This document shows, piece by piece, positions 17,322 to 27,415 of a stretch of DNA of 64,000 nucleotides. The stretch spans positions 28,646-92,645 of the forward strand of contig NZ_PJAQ01000002.1 in assembly GCF_002836775.1 (NCBI RefSeq), read 5' to 3'. This stretch comes from Colwellia sp. 12G3 (lineage in GTDB: Bacteria; Pseudomonadota; Gammaproteobacteria; Enterobacterales; Alteromonadaceae). Position 1 is the stretch's first letter. Every line of letters starts with the position of its first letter. The position numbers were made by a program, and so were the translations under genes. The notes under the pieces are model-generated. The model was not told where the DNA came from. It searched no databases and saw nothing but the letters and a program-made list of their open reading frames with translations.

Positions 17322-17459
17322 CTATTCCTCTGATTGCGTTATTTCTACATCCATGTCATCTGCGACTGAGTTACCACTCAGCATCGCGCTCACAGCCATG
17401 ATAATTACTGCAAATATCACGCTTGTTAATTTGAACCCTCGCGAGGATGAATTATTCAT
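17322..17459 (-). CDS. Small secreted peptide, 45 aa
   Basis: The leftward frame begins ATG AAT AAT TCA and encodes a basic N-terminus, a hydrophobic core (LTSVIFAVIIMAVSAMLSG) and NSVA-DDMD, a good signal peptidase I site. About 13 acidic residues remain after cleavage (DDMDVEITQSEE region). The pattern of a short basic start, strong hydrophobic core, AxA-like site and acidic tail argues for a real small gene despite its length. The ATG has no clear Shine-Dalgarno. No family is recognised. The neighbours are the tRNA and a degenerate sensor kinase on the same strand as the peptide. Confidence 0.5.
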   Translation of the reverse strand: MNNSSSRGFKLTSVIFAVIIMAVSAMLSGNSVADDMDVEITQSEE

Positions 17460-17618
17460 TGTTTTACCTATGTCACGCCTGTTTGATTTATTATTAATTT
17501 GTACTATTTGTGAACAGGCACAGCGACACTAAACTATTAACTTTATTTTTACAAGTTTTTTATATAAGTTTTTCTTATAAGCTTTGTTAACAATATTTTT
17601 AATTCCTTTAAAACTAAA

Positions 17619-19967
17619 TTAACTCATTAAATCAAATGTTAATCCTTGCTGAGCCTCTTGCTGATCGCTGGATGATACTGTCACTCGAATAGAAGAATTT
17701 AATACTCCAATCCCTGAGCTCAAAACACCTAAGTTAGTGTCACCATGTAACAATTGACTATATTTAATAGCCATAGCCAATGCGGTACTGTCAGCAGTCA
17801 ACTTATCATGACTCTGCTGGCTGAACGCTGGAATATTGGGTTCTGTGCTAACAGGACTTTGTGATACAAGGGTAAAAAATAAACTAGCCTCTGCTAACTT
17901 GTGTTTATGAAGCTTTATCGTTAAACGCAGCGCATCGGCTTGCAATAAGTGATGAGCACTTTCAATCAAGGTGTTAAGTAACTTTTGTATGTACAATTCA
18001 TCGCTGTTTATATAGTGAGGTACACTTTCGTCAATAAGAAAGACAATGGATTTACCTTCATAGACATTACTTGCTTTAAGTATCGATTCACTACGCTGTA
18101 AAAAACCATAAAAATCAAAGCAATCTTCTTTAGCGGTAATTTTACCTGATTCGATATCAGATAAATCCATCATAGTATCTAACAGCAAAGCAACATTGTT
18201 TCCCGCATGGCTTATGCCGGTGACTTCTTTATTGTTAATGCCTTTTTTCTTTAATTGCTCAACAAACGCTTTGACTGCTAATAAAGGCACACGTAACTCT
18301 TTATTTAGCGTTTGTAAAAAATTACTTTTAGCGAGACTTTTTTGCTCTGAACTTTCTTTAGCTAAAATAAGGGCTCTAGTTTTAATATTCACTTGCTGGC
18401 TAAGTTCACTTGAGTAGGCTGCCATCATCAGGACCAACATTTGAAAGAGTACAGCACCAAATGTCCCACCAATAAGTACTGCCCATGCTTGCCAACTTTT
18501 AGCCTGACTAAACCAAGGTTGATTCTCTACTATATTAATCTGCCAAAGTCGAGAAAACACCTCTATGGTTAGGGTATCAGCATGTCTATTTTTGGTAGGT
18601 AGCGTCTGTCCAAACAGAATGTAGGGCTCGCCACTTGAAACATCCTGAATAAAAAAACTAACCTCTTGCTCTTTTTGCTGTGCAAGGCGCAGAAAGAAAC
18701 GGTCAAGTTGCACTACTGCAACAACAAACCCTAATAACTTACCTTTTTTAATTAACGATAACTTCTGTTGCCCTGACCCATTAGATGATGCTCGTTCCGT
18801 ATGCGGTGAAAAAATAGCCTTACCAAAGAGCATGCCTGGCATGGCTAACTCGTCTTGTACTAAAGTAATTGGGGCACTGGCAATCACCTCTTCGCTATCA
18901 ACAATGTCTTGCATAGACAAAATATGCTTAGGGTTGCTATAAACATCTAAACCTAAAGCAGCCTGATTACCGTATTGTGGATAGATATAATGCAACGGAG
19001 CATATTGATTACGAGGCTGAGCTAGCCCCATATGCCCATCAGATAAAATCTCTTTAATTTGAAAGTTTTTCTGCAGGCCCTCTGAACTTTTTTTCTCAAA
19101 TATTTCTCTCTGGTCAAAAGGAACAATCGGTGCCCACTCTAATGCTCTTAAGCTTGAATCATGATTAAAGATACTTTGACTAAATAAGTTAAACTCAACT
19201 AATGACACATATTCACTGGCTTTAAACAACGCTGAAAGGCTATTTACGTTATTAACTACAGAGTCCACTTCAGCAAGAATTAATCGCTCTATTTCTACTT
19301 TCGACTGGTTGAATAAGACTTGTCTATACTGTTGCTGCTCGTATTGGGACGTTTTCAGTAATAAAAAAATAGCCAAGCCACCTAATAGGGAAGTAAAGCC
19401 AACAAAAAGTCGCTTAGCTAATTTAAGTTGTTCGGCATTTTTAACTAACAAGAATAGCGGAATAAAAAATACCGCCACCAACATACTGGTCGACCAAGTA
19501 TGAATAAAAGTATAGAAAAATGTACCTTGTATTACCTGATTATCCAGCATGGAAATAATTAACACTGAGCTGGCAGACACTAAACTTGCAACCGGGCCAA
19601 TTCTCAATAAAAAGAAGAAAAGGTGCTTTCTTGAGGTTAACCATTTTTTATATTCGATAAATCGAAAAACTAGCTGCTTAGTCCAATACCCTTGTAAAAT
19701 TATCGCCAACACGGCAATAGTCATCACCGCCAAATTCGCATCTAGGTGAAAGTAATGCCTGAGACTAACTGCGAGTATGGGGCTAATCAGCAAGACCGCA
19801 ATAAGTGGTGTAACGCCCCAGATAAGCAGTAAACCACTCATCAGTGCCGCCGAAGGCCCGACAAAATTAACCAGTGATTGTGGGTTTATCAGCCATATTG
19901 AGCTGTAACACATGGCAATATATAAAATGGCAGAAATAAAAAATCGTACTACATGCAGTTTTTTCAT
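17619..19967 (-). CDS. MASE1-CHASE membrane sensor with degenerate histidine-kinase core, 782 aa
   Basis: Residues 1-205 hold about eight membrane helices in the MASE1 style. Residues 210-480 form a periplasmic CHASE-like domain (LRALEWAPIVPFDQRE at 273-288). A further helix spans about 493-517, then a coiled coil and a HisKA-like segment FLQTLNKELRVPL (550-562). Kinases normally read SHEIRTPL there, so the phosphoacceptor His is replaced by Lys556 (codon at 18300-18302). The ATPase part also lacks clear N, G1 and G2 boxes. The protein probably senses a signal without autophosphorylating, or signals through a partner. It is transcribed divergently from tkt. The frame is intact, which argues for a kept function. 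Confidence 0.8.
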   Translation of the reverse strand: MKKLHVVRFFISAILYIAMCYSSIWLINPQSLVNFVGPSAALMSGLLLIWGVTPLIAVLLISPILAVSLRHYFHLDANLAVMTIAVLAIILQGYWTKQLVFRFIEYKKWLTSRKHLFFFLLRIGPVASLVSASSVLIISMLDNQVIQGTFFYTFIHTWSTSMLVAVFFIPLFLLVKNAEQLKLAKRLFVGFTSLLGGLAIFLLLKTSQYEQQQYRQVLFNQSKVEIERLILAEVDSVVNNVNSLSALFKASEYVSLVEFNLFSQSIFNHDSSLRALEWAPIVPFDQREIFEKKSSEGLQKNFQIKEILSDGHMGLAQPRNQYAPLHYIYPQYGNQAALGLDVYSNPKHILSMQDIVDSEEVIASAPITLVQDELAMPGMLFGKAIFSPHTERASSNGSGQQKLSLIKKGKLLGFVVAVVQLDRFFLRLAQQKEQEVSFFIQDVSSGEPYILFGQTLPTKNRHADTLTIEVFSRLWQINIVENQPWFSQAKSWQAWAVLIGGTFGAVLFQMLVLMMAAYSSELSQQVNIKTRALILAKESSEQKSLAKSNFLQTLNKELRVPLLAVKAFVEQLKKKGINNKEVTGISHAGNNVALLLDTMMDLSDIESGKITAKEDCFDFYGFLQRSESILKASNVYEGKSIVFLIDESVPHYINSDELYIQKLLNTLIESAHHLLQADALRLTIKLHKHKLAEASLFFTLVSQSPVSTEPNIPAFSQQSHDKLTADSTALAMAIKYSQLLHGDTNLGVLSSGIGVLNSSIRVTVSSSDQQEAQQGLTFDLMS

Positions 19968-20088
19968 AGGTATTATTTAAGATCGGCAGAGTGATACTGT
20001 TAATTTATTGTAAAAACCTACGTAAGGTTTTAATCGATACTAGCATTATATTATCTGAATAATTAACCACCATACAAAATAATATAAG

Positions 20089-20102
20089 AAATTGTACAAT
20101 TT
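20089..20102. promoter_or_regulatory. Perfect palindrome AAATTGTACAATTT ahead of tkt
   Basis: A 14-bp perfect palindrome lies 78 bp before the tkt ATG in the divergent region with the sensor gene. TTGTA/TACAA words recur near fba, so a shared metabolic regulator is possible. Confidence 0.4.
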
Positions 20103-20179
20103 AGTTTGCGCTACGTGCTTTGGTAAGCGAAAATACGCGCAATTTTTATTCTTTCAAGACTATCAGATCTGGAGCTATT

Positions 20180-22168
20180 ATGTCATCGCGTCAAGAGCTA
20201 GCAAATGCTATCCGTGTATTAAGTATGGATGCCGTACAAAAAGCAAAATCAGGACACCCTGGTGCCCCTATGGGCATGGCAGATATTGCCGAAGTATTAT
20301 GGCGTGACTTTTTAAAACATAATCCAACCGACCCTAACTGGGCTGACCGCGATCGCTTTGTTTTATCAAACGGCCATGGCTCAATGCTTATTTATTCTTT
20401 ATTGCATTTATCCGGTTACGATTTATCTATCGAAGATTTGAAAGAATTTCGACAATTGCATTCAAAAACACCAGGTCACCCTGAATACGGTTACACGCCG
20501 GGTGTTGAAACAACGACTGGCCCACTAGGCGCTGGTATTGCTAATGCTGTTGGTATGGCAATTGCTGAAAAAACATTAGCAGCACAGTTTAACCGTGAAG
20601 ATCACGCAATTGTTGACCATTTCACTTATTGCTTCTTAGGCGATGGCTGTTTAATGGAAGGTCTCTCTCATGAGTCTTGTTCACTTGCGGGTACTTTAGA
20701 GTTAGGTAAACTTATTGCCTTTTGGGATGACAATGGCATTTCAATCGATGGTCACGTTGAAGGTTGGTTTACTGATAACACGCCAGCGCGTTTCGAGTCT
20801 TATGGTTGGCATGTTATTTGTGTTGATGGTCACGACTCTCAAGCAATTACCCACGCAATTGAAGCGGCTAAGTTAGTGACTGATAAGCCTAGCATGATTT
20901 GTTGTAAAACTATCATTGGTTTTGGCTCACCAAATAAGTCAGGTACTCATAACTGTCACGGCGCACCGTTAGGTGATGACGAAATTGCAGCAACACGTGA
21001 ATTCTTAAACTGGCCACATGCACCTTTTGAAATTCCAAGTGACGTTTATGCACAATGGGATAGAAAAGAAAAAGGCCAAGCGAGCCAAGTTAGCTGGAAT
21101 GAAAAATTTGCCGCATACCAAGTCGCACATCCAGCACTTGCCAGCGAATATGAACGTCGTGTAATCAAAGGTGAGTTACCTAGCGATTTTGAAGAAAAAG
21201 CTAACGCCTTTATTCAACAGTGTCACGAAAGCAGTGAAAATATTGCCTCACGTAAAGCATCACAAAATACTATTGAAGCTTTTGGTGCTGTATTACCAGA
21301 AATGTTAGGTGGCTCTGCCGATTTAGCCGGTTCAAACTTAACGTTATGGTCTGGCTCTAAAGGTATTGAAACTGATCCTGCAGGAAACTATATATTCTAC
21401 GGCGTGCGTGAATTTGGCATGAGCAGTATTATGAACGGTATTTCTTTGCACGGCGGTTTTGTAAACTACGGCGCTACTTTCATGATGTTTATGGAATATG
21501 CACGTAATGCAATTCGTATGTCTGCCTTAATGGGTATTCAAAATATCTTTGTTTACACCCATGACTCTATTGGTCAAGGTGAAGATGGTCCAACGCATCA
21601 ACCTATTGAGCAGTTAACCAACTTAAGAACAACACCAAACTTAACAACATGGCGTCCATGTGATGCAACTGAGTCTGCTGTTGCATGGAAAGCTGCAGTG
21701 CAAAGTCAAAAAGCACCTACTGCTTTAGTCTTTTCTCGCCAAGGTTTACCGGCTATGGCTCGTACTCAAACGCAAGTAAGCGACATTGAAAAAGGTGCTT
21801 ATACCTTAGTTGATTGTGCTGGTACACCTGATGTTATTTTAATGGCTACAGGCTCTGAAGTGGCATTAGCTGTTGATGCAGCAAAAGCATTAACAGAGCA
21901 AGGTAAACTGGTACGTGTAGTTTCTATGCCTTCAACGAATGTTTTCGATAAGCAAAGCAGTGACTATAAAGAAGCGGTATTACCGCTAAGCGTAACTAAG
22001 CGTGTCGCGATTGAAGCAGCACATGTTGATTTCTGGGCTAAGTATGTTGGTCTAGGTGGTGCGGTTGTTGGTATGACAACATTTGGTGAGTCGGCTCCGG
22101 GTAATGTTTTACTTGAGCACTTTGGCTTCACTGTAGACAATGTTGTAAACACAGTAAACAAGCTATAA
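20180..22168 (+). CDS. tkt: Transketolase
   Basis: A 662-aa thiamine-diphosphate enzyme of the pentose phosphate pathway. It moves two-carbon units between ketose and aldose phosphates in the cytoplasm. Landmarks are [18 protein letters not shown] near the N-terminus, [14 protein letters not shown], the ThDP/metal motif GDGCLMEG...[10 protein letters not shown], and [15 protein letters not shown] with [16 protein letters not shown] in the second domain. The frame is open 20 codons further upstream, but this ATG has GGAG 6 bases ahead and matches the family's N-terminus (E. coli TktA 663 aa). It is followed by a hairpin and then epd, the conserved gammaproteobacterial order tkt-epd-pgk-fba. 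Confidence 0.96.
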   Translation: MSSRQELANAIRVLSMDAVQKAKSGHPGAPMGMADIAEVLWRDFLKHNPTDPNWADRDRFVLSNGHGSMLIYSLLHLSGYDLSIEDLKEFRQLHSKTPGHPEYGYTPGVETTTGPLGAGIANAVGMAIAEKTLAAQFNREDHAIVDHFTYCFLGDGCLMEGLSHESCSLAGTLELGKLIAFWDDNGISIDGHVEGWFTDNTPARFESYGWHVICVDGHDSQAITHAIEAAKLVTDKPSMICCKTIIGFGSPNKSGTHNCHGAPLGDDEIAATREFLNWPHAPFEIPSDVYAQWDRKEKGQASQVSWNEKFAAYQVAHPALASEYERRVIKGELPSDFEEKANAFIQQCHESSENIASRKASQNTIEAFGAVLPEMLGGSADLAGSNLTLWSGSKGIETDPAGNYIFYGVREFGMSSIMNGISLHGGFVNYGATFMMFMEYARNAIRMSALMGIQNIFVYTHDSIGQGEDGPTHQPIEQLTNLRTTPNLTTWRPCDATESAVAWKAAVQSQKAPTALVFSRQGLPAMARTQTQVSDIEKGAYTLVDCAGTPDVILMATGSEVALAVDAAKALTEQGKLVRVVSMPSTNVFDKQSSDYKEAVLPLSVTKRVAIEAAHVDFWAKYVGLGGAVVGMTTFGESAPGNVLLEHFGFTVDNVVNTVNKL

Positions 22169-22181
22169 GTAAATGAATTAA

Positions 22182-22230
22182 GCGGACTACAACGTCTAAT
22201 AAATAGTCGTTATAGTCCGCATTGTTTTTA
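22182..22230 (+). terminator. Hairpin and T-run after tkt
   Basis: GCGGACT (22182-22188) pairs with AGTCCGC (22214-22220). Further internal pairing (AACG/CGTT) extends the stem, and ATTGTTTTTA follows. It probably separates tkt from epd, perhaps leakily. Confidence 0.6.
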
Positions 22231-22248
22231 TAAGTTAGCACTAACTTA
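22231..22248. promoter_or_regulatory. Palindrome TAAGTTAG-CA-CTAACTTA ahead of epd
   Basis: Perfect 8-bp arms around CA, ending 33 bp before the epd ATG. Position and symmetry suit an operator or a 5' leader hairpin. Confidence 0.4.
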
Positions 22249-22281
22249 TCGATTAAAACCATCCGTAAATGCAGTAGAATT

Positions 22282-23301
22282 ATGACAATTAGAATTGCCA
22301 TTAATGGCTTTGGCCGTATCGGTCGCAGCGTTGTTAGAGCGCTATATGAAAGTGGCAAGACAGATTTATTCACCTTAGTTTCAATCAATGAGTTAGCGCC
22401 AGCTTCAGGCATCGCTCATCTATTAAAATATGATAGTACTCATGGCCGATTTCCTTTCAGTGTTAGCCAAAAAGAAGATCAATTAGTTATCAATGGTGAC
22501 GAAATAGCGTTAACGCATATTGGCAACTTAAATAGCCTACCTTGGCAACAACAAAATATTGATATTGTACTTGATTGTACCGGTAAATATGGCAATCGAG
22601 CTGATGGTTTAAGCCATATTAATCGAGGTGCTAAGAAAGTATTATTCTCGCATCCTGGTAGCCAAGACATTGATGCAACCATCATCTATGGCATTAATCA
22701 TCACATATTAACGCCAGAAGATCGTATTGTCTCAAATGGCTCTTGTACAACGAACTGCATAGTACCTGTGATCAAAGTAATCGATGAAGCATTCGACGTA
22801 GAAAGTGGTAGTATCACCACCATTCATTCATCAATGCATGACCAACAAGTCATTGATGCTTATCATAAAGATCTACGTCTATCTCGTGCAGCTAGCCAAT
22901 CAATCATTCCAGTAGATACTAAACTTGCTGCGGGTATTGAACGAATATTACCTAAGTTTAAAGGTCGCTTTGAAGCGATAGCAGTCCGTGTACCGACAAT
23001 TAATGTTACCGCAATGGATTTAAGCCTGACGGTAAATAATGATGTCTGCATTTGCGACATCAATCAAGCGATACAAGCCGCGACCAGTAACCATGACTTG
23101 TATGGCGTATTAGGCTATACCGAAGAGCCTTTAGTTTCGGTCGATTTTAATCATGACCCTCACTCTTGTATCGTCGACGGTAACCAAACCCGTGTCAGCC
23201 ATAAGCGCTTAATTAAAATGCTTATTTGGTGTGACAATGAATGGGGCTTTGCCAACCGCATGTTAGATACTGCCATGGCAATGCATCAAGCTGAACGTTA
23301 A
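22282..23301 (+). CDS. epd: D-erythrose-4-phosphate dehydrogenase
   Basis: A 339-aa member of the GAPDH superfamily. The NAD-binding start is [15 protein letters not shown] and the catalytic Cys lies in [30 protein letters not shown], rather than the GAPDH form HAYTxxQ, marks the Epd branch, which makes 4-phosphoerythronate for pyridoxal phosphate synthesis. The ending [14 protein letters not shown] is standard. Its place between tkt and pgk is the same as in E. coli and supports Epd over GapA. Erythrose 4-phosphate is a transketolase product, so the neighbours share a substrate pool. Usual length. Confidence 0.92.
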   Translation: MTIRIAINGFGRIGRSVVRALYESGKTDLFTLVSINELAPASGIAHLLKYDSTHGRFPFSVSQKEDQLVINGDEIALTHIGNLNSLPWQQQNIDIVLDCTGKYGNRADGLSHINRGAKKVLFSHPGSQDIDATIIYGINHHILTPEDRIVSNGSCTTNCIVPVIKVIDEAFDVESGSITTIHSSMHDQQVIDAYHKDLRLSRAASQSIIPVDTKLAAGIERILPKFKGRFEAIAVRVPTINVTAMDLSLTVNNDVCICDINQAIQAATSNHDLYGVLGYTEEPLVSVDFNHDPHSCIVDGNQTRVSHKRLIKMLIWCDNEWGFANRMLDTAMAMHQAER

Positions 23302-23409
23302 AACAATTAGTAATGTACTTTTAAAGACGAATATTTATTAAGTAATCTTCTTAATAGATATTTAAAAATATTGCACATAATTCACCAACAGTGAAAATAG
23401 GAGACAACA

Positions 23410-24585
23410 ATGTCTATTATCAAAATGGCTGATTTAACATTAGCTAACCAACGCGTGTTAATTCGTGAAGATTTAAATGTACCTGTAGCCGATGGTAAAA
23501 TCACCTCAGATGCCCGTTTACGCGCTGCATTACCGACCTTAAAACTTGCGTTAGAAGCTGGCGCAAAAGTAATGGTTATGTCTCACTTAGGCCGCCCAAC
23601 AGAAGGCAAGCCGGAAGAGGAATTTTCACTTAAGCCTGTTACCGATTATCTCAGTGCCGCATTAAACTACCCTGTGCGCTTGGTAACTGATTACCTAAAC
23701 GGTGTTGACGTTGCTGCTGGTGAATTAGTGGTATTTGAAAATATTCGTTTTAATGTTGGTGAAAAGAAAAACGATGATGCTTTAGCTAAAAAATTAGCCG
23801 CGCTGTGTGATGTATTTGTTATGGATGCTTTTGGCACCGCTCATCGTGCCCATGCAAGTACCCATGGCGTAGCAAAATTTGCTGCTACAGCCTGTGCTGG
23901 TCCATTATTAACAGGTGAACTTGATGCATTAGCTAAAGCAATTGAAAACCCTGCTCGTCCATTAGTTGCTATTGTTGGTGGTTCTAAAGTATCGACTAAA
24001 TTAACGGTATTAGATTCTCTTGCTAAAATTGCCGACACCATTGTTGTTGGTGGTGGTATTTCAAATACTTTTGTTGCTGCTGCAGGTAATGAGGTAGGAA
24101 AATCATTATATGAAGCGGACTTAATTCCAGAAGCACAACGTTTATGTGCACAAACTGACATTATTTTTGCTGATGACGTTACCGTTACTCGTGATGGTTT
24201 TAGTGATTGGAAGCATGACTCAGTGACTGAAATTAAAGCAGCTGCTGATGTTGATCCTCAAGATGACATCATAGATTACGGCCCTGAAACTTCAGCGAAA
24301 GTAGCAGAAATAATTAAAACTGCCGGTACTATTTTGTGGAATGGCCCTGTCGGCGTTTTTGAAATGGATGCCTTTGCTAAAGGTACAGAAATTATCTCAC
24401 ACGCTATTGCCGATAGTTCAGCTTTCTCAATTGCTGGTGGCGGCGATACGCTAGCTGCGGTTGATAAATATAATATCGCCGATAAAATATCTTATATTTC
24501 TACCGGCGGCGGTGCTTTCTTAGAGTTCTTAGAAGGTAAGAAATTACCTGCTGTAGAAATATTAGAGCTACGCGCTAAGTTATAA
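23410..24585 (+). CDS. pgk: Phosphoglycerate kinase
   Basis: A 391-aa glycolytic kinase that interconverts 1,3-bisphosphoglycerate/ADP and 3-phosphoglycerate/ATP. It shows the N-domain substrate motifs ([48 protein letters not shown]) and the C-domain nucleotide motifs ([49 protein letters not shown]). AGGAGA precedes the ATG by 6 bases. It follows epd by 108 bp on the same strand and is closed by a terminator, so fba has its own promoter. Confidence 0.97.
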   Translation: MSIIKMADLTLANQRVLIREDLNVPVADGKITSDARLRAALPTLKLALEAGAKVMVMSHLGRPTEGKPEEEFSLKPVTDYLSAALNYPVRLVTDYLNGVDVAAGELVVFENIRFNVGEKKNDDALAKKLAALCDVFVMDAFGTAHRAHASTHGVAKFAATACAGPLLTGELDALAKAIENPARPLVAIVGGSKVSTKLTVLDSLAKIADTIVVGGGISNTFVAAAGNEVGKSLYEADLIPEAQRLCAQTDIIFADDVTVTRDGFSDWKHDSVTEIKAAADVDPQDDIIDYGPETSAKVAEIIKTAGTILWNGPVGVFEMDAFAKGTEIISHAIADSSAFSIAGGGDTLAAVDKYNIADKISYISTGGGAFLEFLEGKKLPAVEILELRAKL

Positions 24586-24638
24586 TATAACTCATACTAA
24601 ATTCGCTCACTAGCCGATAACCGCTGTGAGCGGTAAAA

Positions 24639-24672
24639 AAAACGAGTGCCTTACTAAAGTCACTCGTTTTTT
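24639..24672. terminator. Terminator after pgk
   Basis: AAAACGAGTG pairs with CACTCGTTTT around a 12-base loop and a T6 tail follows. A second small hairpin ACCGCT-GTG-AGCGGT (24620-24634) stands just ahead. Confidence 0.8.
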
Positions 24673-24798
24673 AATGCTTAAAATATCAAAAACCAAAGAA
24701 ACTGAACGTTAAAGAAAGAATAACGAAACCACAAAGCCAACAACAACCATCACAACGAAACAAAGTCGAAATAAAAACGAAACATCTTGCAATGTTAT

Positions 24799-24878
24799 TG
24801 TAGTAAACTTACAATCACAATCTCAAATAATGTACTGAAACAACCTGTAAAACATAATTATCTTGTAATATTCGTACA
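24799..24878. promoter_or_regulatory. Two HexR-like operators upstream of fba
   Basis: TGTAGTAAACTTACA (24799-24813) differs at one position from the HexR consensus as I know it from gammaproteobacteria (TGTARTWWWAYTACA). TGTAATATTCGTACA (24864-24878) differs at two. Their centres are 65 bp apart, about six helical turns, and both lie upstream of the fba promoter. HexR represses or activates central carbon genes in Shewanella-like bacteria. No hexR gene is in the window, so the link is by motif only. Confidence 0.45.
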
Positions 24879-24932
24879 AAATTCAGTATTTATTAATTTT
24901 TCTGTTTTAAAGGCAACTTTAATCAAATTAAC

Positions 24933-24962
24933 CTGTCAGACAAGGGTGCTATTTGCTATAAT
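24933..24962 (+). promoter_or_regulatory. fba promoter with extended -10
   Basis: TGCTATAAT (24954-24962) gives a perfect -10 with the TGn extension. CTGTCA at 24933-24938 is a partial -35 with an 18-bp spacer. The start site would be about 50 bases before the fba ATG. Confidence 0.6.
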
Positions 24963-25021
24963 TTTGTTGTCTAAATAAAAACTTCCAACCTCAGCAACAA
25001 AACTTATCTAGGAGTAAGTAA

Positions 25022-26086
25022 ATGGCTTTAATTTCAATGCGCCAAATGCTCGACCATGCGGCAGAATTTGAATACGGTATTCCAGCATTTAATGTAAATA
25101 ACTTAGAGCAAGTACGCGCAATTATGCTCGCTGCTAGTGATACTGATAGCCCTGTCATCATGCAAGCATCTGCAGGTGCCAGAAAATACGCCGGCGCACC
25201 TTTTTTACGCCATTTAATTTTAGCCGCGATTGAAGAGTTTCCACATATCCCAGTGGTTATGCATCAAGACCACGGTACTTCTCCTACAGTTTGTCAACGC
25301 TCAATCCAATTAGGTTTTTCATCAGTAATGATGGATGGCTCTTTAATGGATGATGGTAAAACACCAAGCAGTTATGAATACAATGTAGATGTAACGCGTC
25401 GTACTGTTGAAATGGCACACGCTTGTGGTGTTTCTGTTGAAGGTGAGTTGGGTTGTTTAGGCTCTCTTGAAACTGGTATGGCTGGTGAAGAAGACGGCGT
25501 TGGCGCTGAAGGTATATTAACAAAAGAACAAATGTTAACAGACCCTGAAGAAGCGGCTGACTTTGTTAATAAAACTCAAGTAGATGCACTAGCAATTGCG
25601 TGTGGTACTTCTCACGGTGCATACAAATTTACCCGTCCACCTACTGGCGATATTTTAGCGATAGATCGTATTAAAGCAATTCATCAACGTATTCCACAAA
25701 CTCACTTAGTAATGCATGGCTCTTCATCTGTACCACAAGATTGGTTAGCGGTTATCAATGAATTTGGTGGAAAAATCCCTGAAACTTATGGTGTACCTGT
25801 TGAGCAGATTCAGCAAGGTATTAAACATGGCGTACGTAAAATCAATATAGATACAGATTTACGTTTAGCGGCTACCGGTTCTATTCGTCGCTTTTTAGCT
25901 GAAAATCCAAGTGAGTTTGATCCGCGTAAATTTTTACAAGTATCAACTAACGCTATGTACGATATTTGTAAAGCACGCTATGAAGCATTCAACACTGTTG
26001 GTAATGCGAGTAAAATCAAACCTATAAGTCTTGATAATATGTTTGACCGTTACCAAAGTGGTCAGTTAAAAGCTATCATCAAGTAA
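25022..26086 (+). CDS. fba: Fructose-bisphosphate aldolase, class II (Calvin-cycle subtype)
   Basis: A 354-aa zinc aldolase that splits fructose 1,6-bisphosphate in glycolysis and joins triose phosphates in gluconeogenesis. Zinc and active-site motifs are [39 protein letters not shown] and [11 protein letters not shown]. The N-terminus ([19 protein letters not shown]) and length match the class IIB form called the Calvin-cycle subtype, which many heterotrophic gammaproteobacteria also use; the E. coli FbaA form differs. AGGAGTAAGTA precedes the ATG. It has its own promoter with HexR-like sites and its own terminator. Confidence 0.95.
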   Translation: MALISMRQMLDHAAEFEYGIPAFNVNNLEQVRAIMLAASDTDSPVIMQASAGARKYAGAPFLRHLILAAIEEFPHIPVVMHQDHGTSPTVCQRSIQLGFSSVMMDGSLMDDGKTPSSYEYNVDVTRRTVEMAHACGVSVEGELGCLGSLETGMAGEEDGVGAEGILTKEQMLTDPEEAADFVNKTQVDALAIACGTSHGAYKFTRPPTGDILAIDRIKAIHQRIPQTHLVMHGSSSVPQDWLAVINEFGGKIPETYGVPVEQIQQGIKHGVRKINIDTDLRLAATGSIRRFLAENPSEFDPRKFLQVSTNAMYDICKARYEAFNTVGNASKIKPISLDNMFDRYQSGQLKAIIK

Positions 26087-26122
26087 AATTATTGTACAAA
26101 GTAGTTACAATGACTATTCATT

Positions 26123-26145
26123 AAAAGGGCTTCGGCCCTTTTTTT
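26123..26145 (+). terminator. Terminator after fba
   Basis: AAAAGGGC-TTCG-GCCCTTTTTTT: a stable UUCG-type tetraloop hairpin and T-run, 37 bases after the stop. Confidence 0.9.
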
Positions 26146-26224
26146 ATGCTCGAAAAAAATAAAGTAGTTAGGTATAATCACCTTAATATAATAACCGTTC
26201 ATTTCTATTAAGTAATTTCCCAAA

Positions 26225-27103
26225 ATGTTTTCTCGCTTTATCCTACTCCCTATTCTTGCAATTTATTGCGCTTTACCTCAATTGTCTTATGCCCAAGAAA
26301 CAGAAAATAGCTCTGCTGATGCATCAGACATATTATTTAGCCTTAAAAAAGCTGATAAATCACAACAGCCAGCATCTGGCACCTTGTTTACCGCCTCAGC
26401 ACAATTTGGCTTTCTTTATTTAACAGGTAATACTCGTAGTGCCGATATTAAAACTGGCTTAGATCTACGTTTTGAAAGAGGTCTTTGGCGCAGTTTCTTT
26501 GTTTTTGATTTATTAATAAAAAAGACAGAAACAGAAAACGAAATTAGCACCGATGAAATTCGCAAAGATTTTGAGACTACCGATAACAAATGGAGCATTG
26601 CTTCGCAAACTAACTACACGCTTAATGCAGCTAAAAAAAACTATATTTATGGTAGTTTATTCTATGAAGAAAACCGCTTTTCTGGTTTTGATTCGCAAGC
26701 TTCAATGTCAGCTGGGTGGGGTCGTCGTTGGTTTGAAACGAAAGAAGCCAGTTTTGATGCGGATGTTGGTCCCGGTTTTAAAAGAGACGTTACTCAAGTT
26801 ACCCCTGAACAAATAGCAACAGGTATGATAAGTAAAACGCAAGACACCCTTATTTTACAGGCACAAGCGCTTTATATTAGAAAAATGAATGAACACATTG
26901 AGTTTAAACAACTCTTCGTTGTAAAACACGCAATAGAAAAAGGGCAAAACAGTATTTACAAAGCTGAAAGCTCAATCACCAGTAAATTAATTGATTCGCT
27001 GCAACTGAAACTTAACTTTATTATCGATTACAACTCGAAAGTCGATGATGATAAAGAAAATTTAAATACCGAAACATCTGCGGTACTTATTTATAGTTTT
27101 TAG
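26225..27103 (+). CDS. DUF481-type outer-membrane beta-barrel protein
   Basis: A 292-aa protein with a signal peptide (residues 1-23, ...ALPQLSYA-QET). A short polar linker precedes alternating amphipathic strands from about 55 onward: ASAQFGFLYLTGNTRSADIKTGL, NKWSIASQTNYTL, ASMSAGWGRRWFE, LKLNFIIDYNSK. It ends VLIYSF with the terminal Phe typical of outer-membrane barrels. The LTGNTRS motif is characteristic of the DUF481 (YdiY-like) family. Function of the family is not known. It is a single gene with its own leader, downstream of fba. The stop codon lies in a short TTTTTAG repeat. Confidence 0.85.
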   Translation: MFSRFILLPILAIYCALPQLSYAQETENSSADASDILFSLKKADKSQQPASGTLFTASAQFGFLYLTGNTRSADIKTGLDLRFERGLWRSFFVFDLLIKKTETENEISTDEIRKDFETTDNKWSIASQTNYTLNAAKKNYIYGSLFYEENRFSGFDSQASMSAGWGRRWFETKEASFDADVGPGFKRDVTQVTPEQIATGMISKTQDTLILQAQALYIRKMNEHIEFKQLFVVKHAIEKGQNSIYKAESSITSKLIDSLQLKLNFIIDYNSKVDDDKENLNTETSAVLIYSF

Positions 27104-27147
27104 TTTTTAGTTTTTAGTTATATTAGAGCTAAGCAGCAAACATCAAG

Positions 27148-27363
27148 TTAGCTGCCTAGCTCAAACGAATGCCGTTTAAACTTATTTAAATCTTCAGCCA
27201 AAAGCTCAACGCTCTGTTCATCAATCAAATAAGTGCAAGTACCTGATGCGTTAAATTCATAACAAACACTCATAAATTGCTTACCTTGCTCCGTACTATA
27301 CAAACCAAACTTAAACGTAACACCATTCATCCACTCTGATACATACTCATTAATATGCTGCAC
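27148..27363 (-). CDS. Small hypothetical protein, 71 aa (GTG start)
   Basis: Unrecognised. The leftward frame begins with GTG at 27363; upstream in frame there is a stop after a few codons, and a later ATG (residue 12, 27330) would give 60 aa. No clear Shine-Dalgarno is seen. The composition looks like real protein (VTFKFGLYSTEQGKQFMSV, then a CTYLIDEQSVELLAEDLNKF segment), with no signal or membrane helix. It lies between a DUF481 gene and a MITE-like element. Confidence 0.5.
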   Translation of the reverse strand: MQHINEYVSEWMNGVTFKFGLYSTEQGKQFMSVCYEFNASGTCTYLIDEQSVELLAEDLNKFKRHSFELGS

Positions 27364-27415
27364 TGTTAAGTGTTTTCTAGGAATAACTGCTGCACGCCAG
27401 TGACGATATTTATTC

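Noticed and set aside
20120..20179. Twenty extra codons upstream of tkt
   Set aside because: The ATG at 20180 has a Shine-Dalgarno and matches the transketolase N-terminus.
27094..27118. TTTTTAG triplication at the end of the DUF481 gene
   Set aside because: A short slippage repeat at a stop codon; any length change would affect only noncoding DNA.
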